Source: Amycolatopsis eburnea (lineage in GTDB: Bacteria > Actinomycetota > Actinomycetes > Mycobacteriales > Pseudonocardiaceae). From it: a stretch of 64,000 nucleotides of DNA. A program made the translations under genes and the position numbers. Shown here in pieces: positions 33,389 through 47,065 of this stretch (the first letter of the stretch is position 1; each line of letters opens with the position of its first letter). The notes beneath the pieces were generated by a model. That model was not told where the DNA came from. It searched no databases and saw nothing but the letters and a program-made list of their open reading frames with translations. The stretch covers positions 1 to 64,000 of the forward strand of contig NZ_RSEC01000046.1 in NCBI RefSeq assembly GCF_003937945.1, in the 5' to 3' direction.

Positions 33389-33931
33389 TCAGGTGCGGCG
33401 GAGCCCGTTGACGAGGACCCGCACGAGCCGGCGCGGGTCGTAGGCGGTGCCCGCGCCGGCGCACAGGCTGCCGACGCCGCGCATCAGCTCGTACGGGTCC
33501 TGGCCGGGCTCGATCTCGCCGGCCGCCGCGGCCGCGTCCAGCAGCCGCGTGCACACCGGGCCGAGGCGCTCCAGGAAGTAGGCGTGCAGCGGGTCGTAGC
33601 ACGGTTCGTCGGACTGCAGCACCGACGCGAGGCCCTGCTTGGTGATGACGAAGTCGACGAACCGGTCGATCCACGCGGCGAGCGCGCGGTGCGGACCCGG
33701 TTCGCTCGCCAGCAGCGCCGGGCCGGCTTCGGCCAGCGACTCGACCTGCAGCCGGTACACCGCGAGGATCAGGTCGGCGCGGGTCGGGTAGTGGCGGTAG
33801 ATGGTCGCCGTGCCCACGCCGGCCCGGGCGGCGATCTCCCGGATCGGCGCTTCGACGCCAGCGGTCACGAACACCGCAGCCGCGGCCTCCAGGACGTTCT
33901 CGGCGTTGCGCCGCGCGTCGGCACGCTTCAC
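33389..33931 (-). CDS. TetR-family regulator
   Basis: 180 residues from GTG 33931, which overlaps the hydrolase stop (GTGA). HTH: APIREIAARAGVGTATIYRH then YPTRADLILAVY. Encoded in one transcript with the upstream alpha/beta hydrolase and probably binds the paired palindromes at 34681-34725, upstream of that hydrolase. Confidence 0.92.
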   Translation of the reverse strand: MKRADARRNAENVLEAAAAVFVTAGVEAPIREIAARAGVGTATIYRHYPTRADLILAVYRLQVESLAEAGPALLASEPGPHRALAAWIDRFVDFVITKQGLASVLQSDEPCYDPLHAYFLERLGPVCTRLLDAAAAAGEIEPGQDPYELMRGVGSLCAGAGTAYDPRRLVRVLVNGLRRT

Positions 33932-34665
33932 CCCCGCAGGCTACCGGCCCCGACCCGGTCGCCGACGTCCAGCAGCAGCCCGGCGAGCTCGGCGGGCGCG
34001 GTGATCATGCAGTCGTGCCCGGTGGCCAGCTCGCGCACGTCCGCCGGTTCGCCGTTCGGCTGCACCGCGGGCACCGGGCGGCGGTCGAACCCTTCGGGCT
34101 TCACCGTGCAGTGGATGTGCGTGCGCGGGATGGCGTCGAGCGCCGGGTTGTCCATCGCCACCGGCTCTTCCAGGCACCGCAGCGACTGGTCGCCCAGCAT
34201 GGTCCGCACCCAGGCGACGTCGCCGGGATCGGTCACCCCGAAGAGGCCGAAGGGCGCGGGGAGCTCGGGCAGCGGCGGCACGCGCCAGCCGTCGCCCAGC
34301 ATGGCCCGCGTGGCCGGCATGACGTCGAGCGCGTTCTCGCCGTCGGTGGGCACCATCGCGTCGAGGTAGACCAGCCGTGCGATGCGCTCGGGCACCTGGT
34401 TGGCGACGGCGGAGATCACCAGGCCCGCGTAGCTGTGCCCGACCAGGACGACGTCGCGCAGGTCTTCCTCGACCAGCAGCCGCACGACGTCGGCGGTGTG
34501 CGTGCCGAGCCCGACGTCGGGCCCGAGCAGGTGCGCGGTCTCGCCGTAGCCGGTCAGCGTCGGGGTGAAGACCCGGCGGCCGCTCGCCGCGAGGTGGGGT
34601 ACGACCCGCGCCCAGGCCTGCCCGGTGTGCCAAGCGCCGTGGACCAGCACGTACGTCGTCGTCAT
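33928..34665 (-). CDS. Alpha/beta hydrolase, esterase/hydroxynitrile-lyase-like
   Basis: 245 residues. Starts TYVLVHGAWHTGQAWARV; the nucleophile elbow is VVLVGHSYAGLVI (GHSYAG, serine), and the terminal histidine is in ATGHDCMI. This small form without a large cap is common among plant-like esterases and actinobacterial salicylate-esterase-type enzymes. First gene of a two-gene transcript with tetR. Its promoter overlaps a duplicated palindrome shared with the divergent MerR gene. Confidence 0.9.
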   Translation of the reverse strand: MTTTYVLVHGAWHTGQAWARVVPHLAASGRRVFTPTLTGYGETAHLLGPDVGLGTHTADVVRLLVEEDLRDVVLVGHSYAGLVISAVANQVPERIARLVYLDAMVPTDGENALDVMPATRAMLGDGWRVPPLPELPAPFGLFGVTDPGDVAWVRTMLGDQSLRCLEEPVAMDNPALDAIPRTHIHCTVKPEGFDRRPVPAVQPNGEPADVRELATGHDCMITAPAELAGLLLDVGDRVGAGSLRG

Positions 34666-34680
34666 GAACGGTCACCCTTC

Positions 34681-34725
34681 AAGTGGGACAGTGTCCCGGT
34701 TACTATATGGGACAGTGTTCCACTT
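34681..34725. promoter_or_regulatory. Duplicated palindromic operator between hydrolase-tetR and merR
   Basis: GGGACAGTGTCCC and GGGACAGTGTTCC form two sites inside a larger inverted repeat: arms 34681-34697 and 34709-34725 match at 15 of 17 positions. TACTAT in the 11-base centre can serve as -10 on either strand. Confidence 0.75.
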
Positions 34726-34838
34726 AGGAAGTCTGGGTGTCCCACCAGACTTCGCGCCCGCCGCTGGGCCGGGGCGGCCCGCGGGCGGTTCACTGGGACT
34801 CCCCGCGGGTGCGGGCGGAGAAGGGGGAACCGGGCGCG

Positions 34839-35453
34839 ATGCGGATGGCCGAGCTCAGCGCGGAAACGGGTGTTCCGGTCGCGACGGTGAAGTACTACCT
34901 GCGCGAGGGACTGCTGCCCGCCGGCCGCCGGGTCGGGCCCAACCAGGCGCAGTACACCCCCGAGCACGTCAAGCGGCTGCGGCTCGTCTGCGCGCTGCGC
35001 GAGATCGGCGGGCTGTCGCTGGCCGAGGTGGCCGACGTGCTCGGGGTGCTCGACGCCGGCCGTGCGGCCCGGGTCGTGCTCGGCGTCGCGCAGGACGGCC
35101 GGGTCACCGTCCGGCCGGTTTCCGCGGCGGCGCGGGCGTGGGCGCTCGGGCGCGTCGGCGAGCTGTTCGGCGCGCCGGCCGACGACACCGATCCCGCCGT
35201 GGCGAACCTGGTCACCGTGCTGGCCGTCTGCCACGGGCTCGGGCACGACGCCGTCTCCGGCAAGCTCGCCGAGTACGCCGCCCTCGCGCGTGAGGTCGCC
35301 GCCGTCGACGCGGCCTTGATCGACGACGTCGGGCCGTCCCGGCGCCCGGCCGAAACCGCGCTGATCACGACTCTGCTCGGCGAGCGGCTCTTCGCGGGGT
35401 TGCGGCACTTCGCGCTCGTGGACGCGCTGGGGGCGGCGCCGGCCGAGGCCTGA
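34839..35453 (+). CDS. MerR-family regulator
   Basis: 204 residues from ATG 34839 with GGAGAAGGGGG upstream. N-terminal MerR helix: MRMAELSAETGVPVATVKYY, then LREGLLPAGRRVGPNQAQYT and HVKRLRLVCALREIGGLSLA. The C-terminal ~110 residues lack metal-binding cysteines and are an unknown helical effector domain. Divergent from the hydrolase-tetR unit, so it may respond to the same stimulus. The -10/-35 lie in the shared palindrome. Confidence 0.9.
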   Translation: MRMAELSAETGVPVATVKYYLREGLLPAGRRVGPNQAQYTPEHVKRLRLVCALREIGGLSLAEVADVLGVLDAGRAARVVLGVAQDGRVTVRPVSAAARAWALGRVGELFGAPADDTDPAVANLVTVLAVCHGLGHDAVSGKLAEYAALAREVAAVDAALIDDVGPSRRPAETALITTLLGERLFAGLRHFALVDALGAAPAEA

Positions 35454-35460
35454 CGCGCGC

Positions 35461-35517
35461 ATGTCATGAAAGGGTCGTTCATGTCGTCTGGCGAGGTGAA
35501 CGACCCTTTCATGACAT
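35461..35517. terminator. Perfect 20-bp inverted repeat between merR and eno
   Basis: Arms 35461-35480 and 35498-35517 are exact reverse complements around a 17-base loop. It sits between the 3' ends of two convergent genes and probably terminates both. Confidence 0.8.
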
Positions 35518-35528
35518 CTCCGGCTCGC

Positions 35529-36899
<1,371 letters not shown>

Positions 36900-36995
36900 T
36901 CACCTGCCACCGGCCGGACCGGTACCACCGTTCTACCGGGCCGCCACTGGGGAAAACCCCAGCATCGCGCCGCCCATCGCTGCCCCCGACGTAGT

Positions 36996-37436
36996 TCACG
37001 CGTCCTGGAGGATCCGGGTGATCTCCCCCGGATCCTCCGACGCGCGCAGGACGTCCAAGTGCGCCGGGTGGACGAGCAGCGCGGTGATCCGGCAGAGGAT
37101 TTCGACGTGCGCGGCGGCCGACGCGGCGATCGAGATGCACAGCGAGACTTTTTCACCGTCCCACGGCACGGGATCGGTGAACCGGGTGACGACCAGGCCC
37201 GGGTTGACCAGAAGGTAGTCGTGGATGCGCAATCCGTGCGGAACGGCGATTCCGTACCCGAGATAAGTCGACGCACGGCGTTCCCGCGCGTGCAGCGAGT
37301 CACGGTATCCGGCGTGGACGGACCCGGCGCTTTCGAAGGCGTTTCCGATGTGCGCCAAGGCTTCCCACCGAGTGGTCGCCGCGACACCGAGTTCGACCGC
37401 GTGCACGCGCAGGGGTAGCACTTTTTCGTTCGTCAC
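36996..37436 (-). CDS. PTS EIIA type-2 (fructose/mannitol) single-domain protein
   Basis: 146 residues from GTG 37436. The phosphorylated histidine lies in YLGYGIAVPHG, with the second-domain histidine in SLCISIAA-SAAAHVE. EIIA_Fru/Mtl/Ntr-type fold. No EIIB or EIIC is next to it, so it may be regulatory (PtsN-like) rather than a sugar carrier. Separated from eno by 183 bases, which suggests an independent promoter. The pair links PEP synthesis and PEP-dependent phosphorylation. Confidence 0.9.
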   Translation of the reverse strand: MTNEKVLPLRVHAVELGVAATTRWEALAHIGNAFESAGSVHAGYRDSLHARERRASTYLGYGIAVPHGLRIHDYLLVNPGLVVTRFTDPVPWDGEKVSLCISIAASAAAHVEILCRITALLVHPAHLDVLRASEDPGEITRILQDA

Positions 37437-37736
37437 TGAGGGGTTCTTTCCTGGGGATGGGGGAAAAGACGGCCGGGTCACGTCGTCGTGCGCGCTCACC
37501 GTACGGCACGGCGGCGCGATCCGGCGAAAACCCGGTCGCGCGTCACACCATTCGCAAAATTGCGCGAAAACGCTTCGAATATCGGCGCGCTCGCCGTTGT
37601 CAAGTATTTCCGGACAAGTCTGGGGAAATCCGGGTCCGCGCCCCGGCCGGGGCCGGTGCCGCGCGCGCCCGGCCGATGGGCCAGGCTGGGAACCCGCCGG
37701 CACGGGCTCCGGCGATCGCGCGCGGACGGGAGAGCT
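37437..37736. other. 300-bp gap between EIIA and the first LAL regulator
   Basis: Divergent promoter region. It is locally AT-rich around 37550-37620 (TTCGCAAAATTGCG; TTGTCAAGTATTTCCGG), unlike the surrounding DNA, so the promoter of the first LAL gene probably lies here. I see no convincing small gene. Confidence 0.5.
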
Positions 37737-40550
37737 GTGGCTGTTCGGAGTGGGGTGCGGGCATCGGCCCGGCCCGAGCTGGCGGGCCGGGACTGGGAAC
37801 TGCGGGTGCTCACCGACCGGGCGCGGGCCGCCGCGCTCGGCGAGGGGCAGGCCGTGCTGCTGCGCGGGCCCGCCGGGATCGGGAAGACCGGGCTGCTCGC
37901 CGCCGCGCTCGACGGGCTGGACGGCACCGTGCTCACCGTGACCTGCGCCGACACCGGCGCCGGGGCCTACGAAGCGGTCCGGGCGCTGTTCGGTCCACTG
38001 TGGCCGCGCGGCGACGCCGGCGAGGCCGGCCAGCTCGCCGGCAGCGCCCGGCTCGCCCTGCCCGCGCTCGCCCCCGGCCGCGGCGACGGCACCGCCGACA
38101 CCTACTCGGTGATGCACGGCCTCTACTGGCTGGTCGCCGGCCTGGCCGCCCGCGGCCCGGTCGTGCTCGCCGTCGACGACGCCCAGTGGTGCGACGAAAC
38201 CTCCCTGCGGTGGCTGGGCTTCCTGCTGCGCCGGGCCGAGGACCTGCCGGTGCTGGTGCTGCTGACCCAGCGCACCGGGTCCGACGGGCCGGGCCCGGCG
38301 GTGCTCGCCGAACTCGGCACCGCGGCGAACTGCCTCGCGGTCGACCTCGCGCCGCTGACCGCCGACGCGGTCGCCGACGTGCTGGCCGCCGGGTTCGGCA
38401 CGGCCCCGGACCCCGAGTTCGCCCGCCACGCGGCCGAGATCACCGGCGGCAACCCGTTCCTGCTCGACCGCGTGGTCGGCGCGTTGCGCGGCCGCGTGCC
38501 GCCGGACGCCGGGCACGTCGGCGAACTCGACGAGCTCGGCCGGGAAGCCGTGGTGCGCCCGCTGCTGGACCGGCTGTCCCCGGACGCGCTGGCCGTCGCG
38601 CGCGCGATCGCCGTGCTGGGCGGGGAAGAGCTGGAGACGATCGCCGCGCTCGCCGGCACCCGGCCCGGGCCGGCGCGGCACGCCGTGCAGGCGTTGCGCG
38701 ACGGCGAGCTGCTCGAACCGGACCGGCTGGACTACGCCCACGACCTGATCCGCGCCGCCGCGCTGAACACCGCGGAGCCGGCCGAGCTGGCCCGCCTGCG
38801 CGAACGCGCGGCCACGCTGCTCAACGACAGCGGCCGCTCCAGCGAGGAGGTCGCCGTCCACCTGCTGGTGCTCGACGGGCCGCCGCAGCCGTGGATGGTC
38901 ACCGTCCTGCGGGAAGCGGCCGCGGCGGCCGAAAGCCGGGGCGCTCCCACGGCGGCGGCGCGGTACCTGACGCAGGTGCTGCGGGCCCACGCGGACGACG
39001 TCGCGGTGCTCGTGCACCTGTCCCGGGTGCTCGGGCAGACCGACCCGGCGGCGTCGCTGCGGCACCTCGAGCACGCGCTCGGGCTGGTGGCCGACCCGCG
39101 GCGGCGGGTGCCGATCGTCATGCAGTACGTCATGGTGTCGCTGGGCGCGCAGAATTCGCGGCGGTCCTACGCGCTGGCGACGGAGGTGGCCGACGCGCTC
39201 GAAGCGGTGATCGGTCCCGCCCCCTCCCCCGCCGACCGGGCGCTGCGCATGGTCGGCCAGTCGGCGCTGCTGCTGTCCGGATTGGACGAAAAGGCGACCG
39301 TTTCCCGGGTCGGCGCACGGTTGCGCGACGTCGTCCCGCCGCCGGGCGACACCGCCGAGGAACGCGAGCTGCTCGGCATGCTCTCGTCGCTGGGAACGTT
39401 GCAGGGGCGGCCCGCCGGCGAGGTCGTCGCCCAGGCCGCCCAGGTGCTGCGCATCGGCGACGTCGCCCCGGGCGGCTGGGCCGTGCTCGGCGCCGTGCTC
39501 ACGCTCTACCTCGCCGACCGGCCCGAGCCCGCGCTGGCGGCGCTCGGCGGCGTGCTCGACCACGCGCAGCGCCGCGGCCAGGGCTGGACCTACGTCCTCG
39601 GCGCGACCACGCGCGCGCTCGTCCACCAGTTCTGCGGCAACCTCACCGACGCGCTGGCGGACGCGCAGTACGCGTTCGACGTCATCACGCAGGAACGCTG
39701 GGCACCCGGCACCGCGATGCCGCAGACCGTGCTGGCCTCGCTGCTCGTGCGCCAGGGCGACCCGGCCGGGGCGGAAGCGGCGCTGGCCGCGATCGTGCGG
39801 CCGCGGCTCGAGCACTTCACCCTCGAGTACCACTGGTACCTGATCGCGAAGGCCCGCGCCCGGGCCGCGTCCGGCGACGTCGAAGGCGCGCTCGCCGTAC
39901 TGCGGACCTGCGGGGAAAGCCTGGCGGGCAACGGGATCGGCAACCCGGTGCTGGCGCCGTGGTGGTACGAATCGGCCGAGCTGCTGGGCGGGCTCGGCCG
40001 CCGGGCCGAGGGCGAGGCCGTGCTCGACGACGTCGAACCGGCGGTCCGCCGCTGGGGCACCAACCGGGCACTGGGCATGCTCCAGACGTCGCGCGGGGTG
40101 CTGGCCGACGGGGACGCGGCGATCGAGCGGCTGCGCGAGGCGGCCGAGCTGCTCGCGGATTCGCCCGCGAAGGTGGAGCAGGCGAAGGCCGAGTACCTGC
40201 TCGGCAGGCGGCTGCTGGCCCGCGGGGACGCCGAAGGCGCGCGGGAACGGCTGCGCCGGTCGATCGACCTTTCCGTGCTCAGCCGGGACAAGCAGCAGCT
40301 CGGGCTGTCGCTGCCGGCGCTGGCCGAAGCGGGCGGCCGGATGCGCCACGGCACGGATTCGCCGTCGGACGCCCTGAGCGGCAGCGAGCGGCGGGTGGCC
40401 GAGCGGGCCGCGGAGGGCGCGACCAACCGGGAGATCGCCGAGTCGTTGTTCATCACGCAGCGCACGGTCGAGGTGCACCTGACGAGCGTCTACCGGAAGC
40501 TCGGCATCGGCGGCCGCGCCGAACTGGCGGCCGCGTTGCGCGACCACTGA
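37737..40550 (+). CDS. LAL-type LuxR regulator 1
   Basis: 937 residues from GTG 37737 with GGGAGAG upstream; longer in-frame starts pass through the promoter. N-terminal AAA-like ATPase: Walker A GPAGIGKT (44-51) and Walker B VVLAVDDAQWCDE. The middle is TPR-like helical repeats (~400-840). The C-terminal LuxR HTH is LSGSERRVAERAAEGATNRE then SLFITQRTVEVHLTSVYRKL. LALs usually activate polyketide clusters on ligand or nucleotide binding. First of three consecutive LAL genes, 159 bases before the second. Confidence 0.93.
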   Translation: MAVRSGVRASARPELAGRDWELRVLTDRARAAALGEGQAVLLRGPAGIGKTGLLAAALDGLDGTVLTVTCADTGAGAYEAVRALFGPLWPRGDAGEAGQLAGSARLALPALAPGRGDGTADTYSVMHGLYWLVAGLAARGPVVLAVDDAQWCDETSLRWLGFLLRRAEDLPVLVLLTQRTGSDGPGPAVLAELGTAANCLAVDLAPLTADAVADVLAAGFGTAPDPEFARHAAEITGGNPFLLDRVVGALRGRVPPDAGHVGELDELGREAVVRPLLDRLSPDALAVARAIAVLGGEELETIAALAGTRPGPARHAVQALRDGELLEPDRLDYAHDLIRAAALNTAEPAELARLRERAATLLNDSGRSSEEVAVHLLVLDGPPQPWMVTVLREAAAAAESRGAPTAAARYLTQVLRAHADDVAVLVHLSRVLGQTDPAASLRHLEHALGLVADPRRRVPIVMQYVMVSLGAQNSRRSYALATEVADALEAVIGPAPSPADRALRMVGQSALLLSGLDEKATVSRVGARLRDVVPPPGDTAEERELLGMLSSLGTLQGRPAGEVVAQAAQVLRIGDVAPGGWAVLGAVLTLYLADRPEPALAALGGVLDHAQRRGQGWTYVLGATTRALVHQFCGNLTDALADAQYAFDVITQERWAPGTAMPQTVLASLLVRQGDPAGAEAALAAIVRPRLEHFTLEYHWYLIAKARARAASGDVEGALAVLRTCGESLAGNGIGNPVLAPWWYESAELLGGLGRRAEGEAVLDDVEPAVRRWGTNRALGMLQTSRGVLADGDAAIERLREAAELLADSPAKVEQAKAEYLLGRRLLARGDAEGARERLRRSIDLSVLSRDKQQLGLSLPALAEAGGRMRHGTDSPSDALSGSERRVAERAAEGATNREIAESLFITQRTVEVHLTSVYRKLGIGGRAELAAALRDH

Positions 40551-40598
40551 GTCACGATCGGTCGCGAATTGCCCGCCCGTCCCCGGGAATCCTGGCCG

Positions 40599-40620
40599 CG
40601 CGGGCAGAGCTCCGCCCGCG
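40599..40620. terminator. Small hairpin after the first LAL gene
   Basis: CGCGGGC (40599-40605), 8-base loop, GCCCGCG (40614-40620). No T-tract. It may end the first LAL transcript 50 bases after its stop. Confidence 0.4.
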
Positions 40621-40709
40621 GGCGCCCGCCCCGGTGTCACCCCCGCTGAGGCGGCTTAGGCTGCCCTCGGTCCGGGTCGACGCCGACCCGGCCGGAGGAG
40701 GTCGTCCCC

Positions 40710-43790
<3,081 letters not shown>

Positions 43791-43795
43791 CGCGG

Positions 43796-46700
43796 GTGCT
43801 GTTCGAACGCGAGGCACAGGAAGCCGCCCTGGCCGGCGCGCTGCGGCAGGACGGCGGCGTCGTCGCGGTGCGCGGCGAAACCGGGACCGGCCGCACGGCG
43901 CTGCTGCGGCTCCTCGGCCACCTCGCCACCGGCCGCGGCGCGCGGGTGCTGCGGGCGGGCGGGGCGCCGGCCGAGCGGGACTTCCCCTTCGGCGTCGTGC
44001 GGCAGCTCGTCCTGCCCCTGCACGGCGAAGCCGCGCTGCCGCCGCTCGCTGCGAAGCTGCTCCAGTCGGCGGCCGGGCCCGGTTGCGACGACGCCGTGAC
44101 GCTCCACGGCCTGCACGTCCTGCTGGTCTCACTCGCCGCCCGCAAGCCGGTCGTGGTGCTGGTCGACGACGTGCGCTGGGCCGACGAACCTTCCTTGCGC
44201 GCCTTGGCTTTCCTCGCCGGACGGCTGCGCGGGACCCGGGTGCTGCTCGGCGTCGTGCTGCCGGACGCCCCGCGGGCGCCGGCGCTGCAGGAGCTCGCGC
44301 GGGCCGCCGGCGTCCGCGCGCGGCCGCTGTCGGCCGACGGCACGCGCCGGGTGGCCGCGGCGCGGATCGGCGCCGGGCTCGAGCCCGCGTTCGCGACGGC
44401 CTGCCACGAACTCACCGGCGGGCGGCCGAAGGAGCTCGACGAGCTGCTGTCCCGCGCCTTCGCCCAGCGCCTGACCGGCCGCGCCGCGGACTGCGTGCCG
44501 CTGCGCGACCTCGGTGCCGCGCTCCGCCGGGAACGGCTGCGGCTGCTGGTCCGGCGCGAGCCGGAGGTCGAAGCGCTGGCGCGGGCGGTCGTGACGCTCG
44601 GCCGGCACGCGGAACCCGAGCTGGTCACGCGCCTGGCCGGGCTGGACGCGGCGGCGTGCGCCGAAGCCCGCGCGCTGCTCGGGGACGCGTGGCTGAGCAC
44701 GGCCGTCGACGGGCGCCTGGTTCCCGAGCCCGCGCTGGTGCGGGTGGTCGAGGAGACGCGGAGCGCGGCGAGCACCGCGGAAGCGCACCGGGCCGCGGCG
44801 GCTTTGCTGACGGCGCAAGGGTTTCCGCCCGAGCACGTCGCCGCGCAGCTGCTCAGCGTCGACACCCTCCGCGGCGACGAGGACATCGCGACCCTGCGGA
44901 CGGCGGCCGTCGCGGCCCAGCGCCGCGGCGCCCCGGACCTGGCCGCGCGGTACCTGCGCCGAGCCCTGCTGGACGTCCCACCGGGCGACCCCGGCCGCGC
45001 CCGGCTGCTGACCGAGCTGGCCGCCGCCGAACCCGACCCGCGCGCGGCGGTGCGGTACCTGGTGCAGGCCGCGCCGCTGCTGCCGCCGGGGCGCGAGCGG
45101 GCGGAGGCGGTGGCCCGGATCCCGCTCACCGCCGCGGCGCGCGGGCCGCTGGTGACGGAGCTGGTCCGCGCGGTCACCGACCCGGGCAAGCCGGAAGCCG
45201 CCGAACGCGGACCGTTGGCAACGCACCACGCCCGCGCGGTCACCGACCCGGGCGAGCCGGAAGCCGCCGCACGCGAACCGTTGGCGACCGGGCTGGCCCC
45301 CACGGTCACCGAGCGACACAATCGCGAAACCGCCGCCACACCCGGACCACTCGCCACCGACCTAGCCCACACAGACCCGCGCAAGCCCAAAGCGACCACC
45401 GCGATCCTGCCCACACGCGGACCATCGGCGACCGACCCGGCCCCCACGGTCACCGAGCCACACGACCGCGAAACCGCCGCCACACCCGGACCACTCGCCA
45501 CCGAGCTGGCCCGCACCGACCCGGACGAGCCCGAACCAGCCGCGTGCGGGACGCTGGTAACCGAGCAAACCCACCCCACCCCGAACGACCCCGACCTCGC
45601 GCCGCGCCTCGAAGCCCGAGACTGGTTCACCGCCCTGGAAGACCCGGGACGCCCGGCCGCCGCCGCGGAGCGCCTGCGCCGGCTTCCCGACCGCCCAACC
45701 AACCCCGGAGACCGCGAACTACGCGCCGTCCTGCTCCTGACCGCCACCCTCGGCGGCCGCATCACCGCCGACGAAGCCGCCCGCCACGCCAGCCTGCTCC
45801 TGGACCACGAACCCGCGAGCACCGTCCGGGCCGGCACCGCCCTGCGCATCGTCCCCCTCGTGCTGATCGCCGCCGGCCGCCCGGACTCCGTGACGTCCTG
45901 GCTGGCCTCCGCAGGCGGGCCAAGGGCCTCGACCGCGACACGCGTCCTCGTCGACGTCCACCAAGCCCTCGCGCTGCTCGCCCGCGGCCGGTTCGCCGAA
46001 GCCGGGGAGCCCGCTCAACGAGCCTTCCGCGCGGCCGACCCCGGAAGCTACGACGTTCTGGCCCTCCCGGCCACCACCCTCGCCCTGGTCGCCGACTCCG
46101 CGCGCAGCCGTGAGCTGGCCCGCCAAGTGCTCGACGGCCTGCCCGACGCCGACGACCTCGCGGTGTTCGCGGTCCGGCGGGGGCTGCAGGGGATGCTGGC
46201 CGCCCGGGAGAACCCGGACGCGGCGCTCGCTCAGTTCCTCGATCGCGGCCGGCTGCTCGACCGGGCGGGGTGGCGCAATCCGGCGATCTACGCGTGGCGG
46301 GGGTCGGCCGCGCTGCTCGCCCGGCGGCTCGGGCGGATCGAGCAGGCGCGGCAGCTCGCCGAGGAGCACCACCGCCACTCCGTCGCGTGGGGCGCGCCCG
46401 CGCTCGTCGGGCGGTCGCTGCGGGTGCTCGCCGCGCTGGGCGGGCGGCGGCAGGCGGTCGAGCTGCTGCGGGAGGCCGTCGAGCTGCTCGATGGCGCGCC
46501 GGACGAGCTGGAAGCGGCCAAGGCCTGCGCCGACCTCGGGACGTGCCTGCGCGAGACGGAGCCGGAGGCGTCACGACGGTGGCTGGCCCGGGCGCGGGAG
46601 CTGGCCGAAAGCTGCGGCGCGGGCCGGCTGGAAGCGCGTGAAGACGGCACCCACGCGGAACTTCCCCGGCCCGCGGCGGAGCTGACCGCCGGCGAGGCGA

Positions 46701-46858
46701 CCGTCGGGCGCCTGGCGGCCGGCGGGCGGACCAACACCGAGATCGCCGTCGAGCTGAGCATCAGCCGCCGGGCCGTCGAGAAGCACCTGACGAGCCTGTA
46801 CCGCAAGCTGAAGATCGACGGTCGCGCCCAGCTGGCCTCGGTGCTGGACCGCCGCTGA
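43796..46858 (+). CDS. LAL-type LuxR regulator 3
   Basis: 1020 residues from GTG 43796 with AAGGAG upstream; the open frame further upstream is a shadow of LAL 2. GETGTGRT (27-34) again has arginine in place of the Walker A lysine; Walker B is VVVLVDDVRWAD (119-130). Residues ~455-590 consist of six imperfect 20-25-residue repeats (consensus LA-TVT-P-E-AA-GPLAT). Helical repeats follow, then the LuxR HTH: LTAGEATVGRLAAGGRTNTE, LSISRRAVEKHLTSLYRKLK. Translationally coupled to LAL 2, so the two may work as a heteromeric pair. Converges on the carbamoyltransferase genes. Confidence 0.9.
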   Translation: MLFEREAQEAALAGALRQDGGVVAVRGETGTGRTALLRLLGHLATGRGARVLRAGGAPAERDFPFGVVRQLVLPLHGEAALPPLAAKLLQSAAGPGCDDAVTLHGLHVLLVSLAARKPVVVLVDDVRWADEPSLRALAFLAGRLRGTRVLLGVVLPDAPRAPALQELARAAGVRARPLSADGTRRVAAARIGAGLEPAFATACHELTGGRPKELDELLSRAFAQRLTGRAADCVPLRDLGAALRRERLRLLVRREPEVEALARAVVTLGRHAEPELVTRLAGLDAAACAEARALLGDAWLSTAVDGRLVPEPALVRVVEETRSAASTAEAHRAAAALLTAQGFPPEHVAAQLLSVDTLRGDEDIATLRTAAVAAQRRGAPDLAARYLRRALLDVPPGDPGRARLLTELAAAEPDPRAAVRYLVQAAPLLPPGRERAEAVARIPLTAAARGPLVTELVRAVTDPGKPEAAERGPLATHHARAVTDPGEPEAAAREPLATGLAPTVTERHNRETAATPGPLATDLAHTDPRKPKATTAILPTRGPSATDPAPTVTEPHDRETAATPGPLATELARTDPDEPEPAACGTLVTEQTHPTPNDPDLAPRLEARDWFTALEDPGRPAAAAERLRRLPDRPTNPGDRELRAVLLLTATLGGRITADEAARHASLLLDHEPASTVRAGTALRIVPLVLIAAGRPDSVTSWLASAGGPRASTATRVLVDVHQALALLARGRFAEAGEPAQRAFRAADPGSYDVLALPATTLALVADSARSRELARQVLDGLPDADDLAVFAVRRGLQGMLAARENPDAALAQFLDRGRLLDRAGWRNPAIYAWRGSAALLARRLGRIEQARQLAEEHHRHSVAWGAPALVGRSLRVLAALGGRRQAVELLREAVELLDGAPDELEAAKACADLGTCLRETEPEASRRWLARARELAESCGAGRLEAREDGTHAELPRPAAELTAGEATVGRLAAGGRTNTEIAVELSISRRAVEKHLTSLYRKLKIDGRAQLASVLDRR
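45158..45562 (+). repeat. Six in-frame 60-75-bp repeats in the LAL 3 linker
   Basis: Units start at 45158, 45224, 45290, 45359, 45434 and 45503, with lengths 66, 66, 69, 75, 69 and 60, all multiples of three. Units 1-2 and units 3/5 are the closest pairs. They expand a Pro/Thr/Ala-rich linker. Confidence 0.8.
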
Positions 46859-46861
46859 AGC

Positions 46862-47065
46862 TCACGTCCGGTCGTGGTCCGCCACCAGCGCGAACCGGAC
46901 CGCGGCCACCGCCGCGCGGGTCGCCGAAAGGGCCTCCCGCAACGCCTTCTCCGACGACGCCCGCGTGCCACCCGCGTCGAGGACGAGGCCGCCGAGCAGC
47001 TCGGTCGCCTCCCGGCACTGGTGGTAGGCCTCGGCGACCGCGTCGGCGGTCACGGTCGCGGTCAT
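46862..47065 (-). CDS. Small 67-residue helical protein coupled to the carbamoyltransferase
   Basis: Starts ATG 47065, overlapping the carbamoyltransferase stop by four bases (ATGA). Predicted all-helical: VTADAVAEAYHQCREATELL and SEKALREALSATRAAVAAVR. Too short for an enzyme and without a known motif; it could be a partner or a carrier-interaction peptide. The stop lies three bases beyond the end of LAL 3 on the opposite strand. Confidence 0.7.
   Translation of the reverse strand: MTATVTADAVAEAYHQCREATELLGGLVLDAGGTRASSEKALREALSATRAAVAAVRFALVADHDRT

Noticed and set aside
36996-40640. A 1214-codon minus-strand open frame across the first LAL gene
   Set aside because: Only its last 146 codons form a real protein (EIIA); the rest lies opposite LAL 1 and has poor codon pattern.
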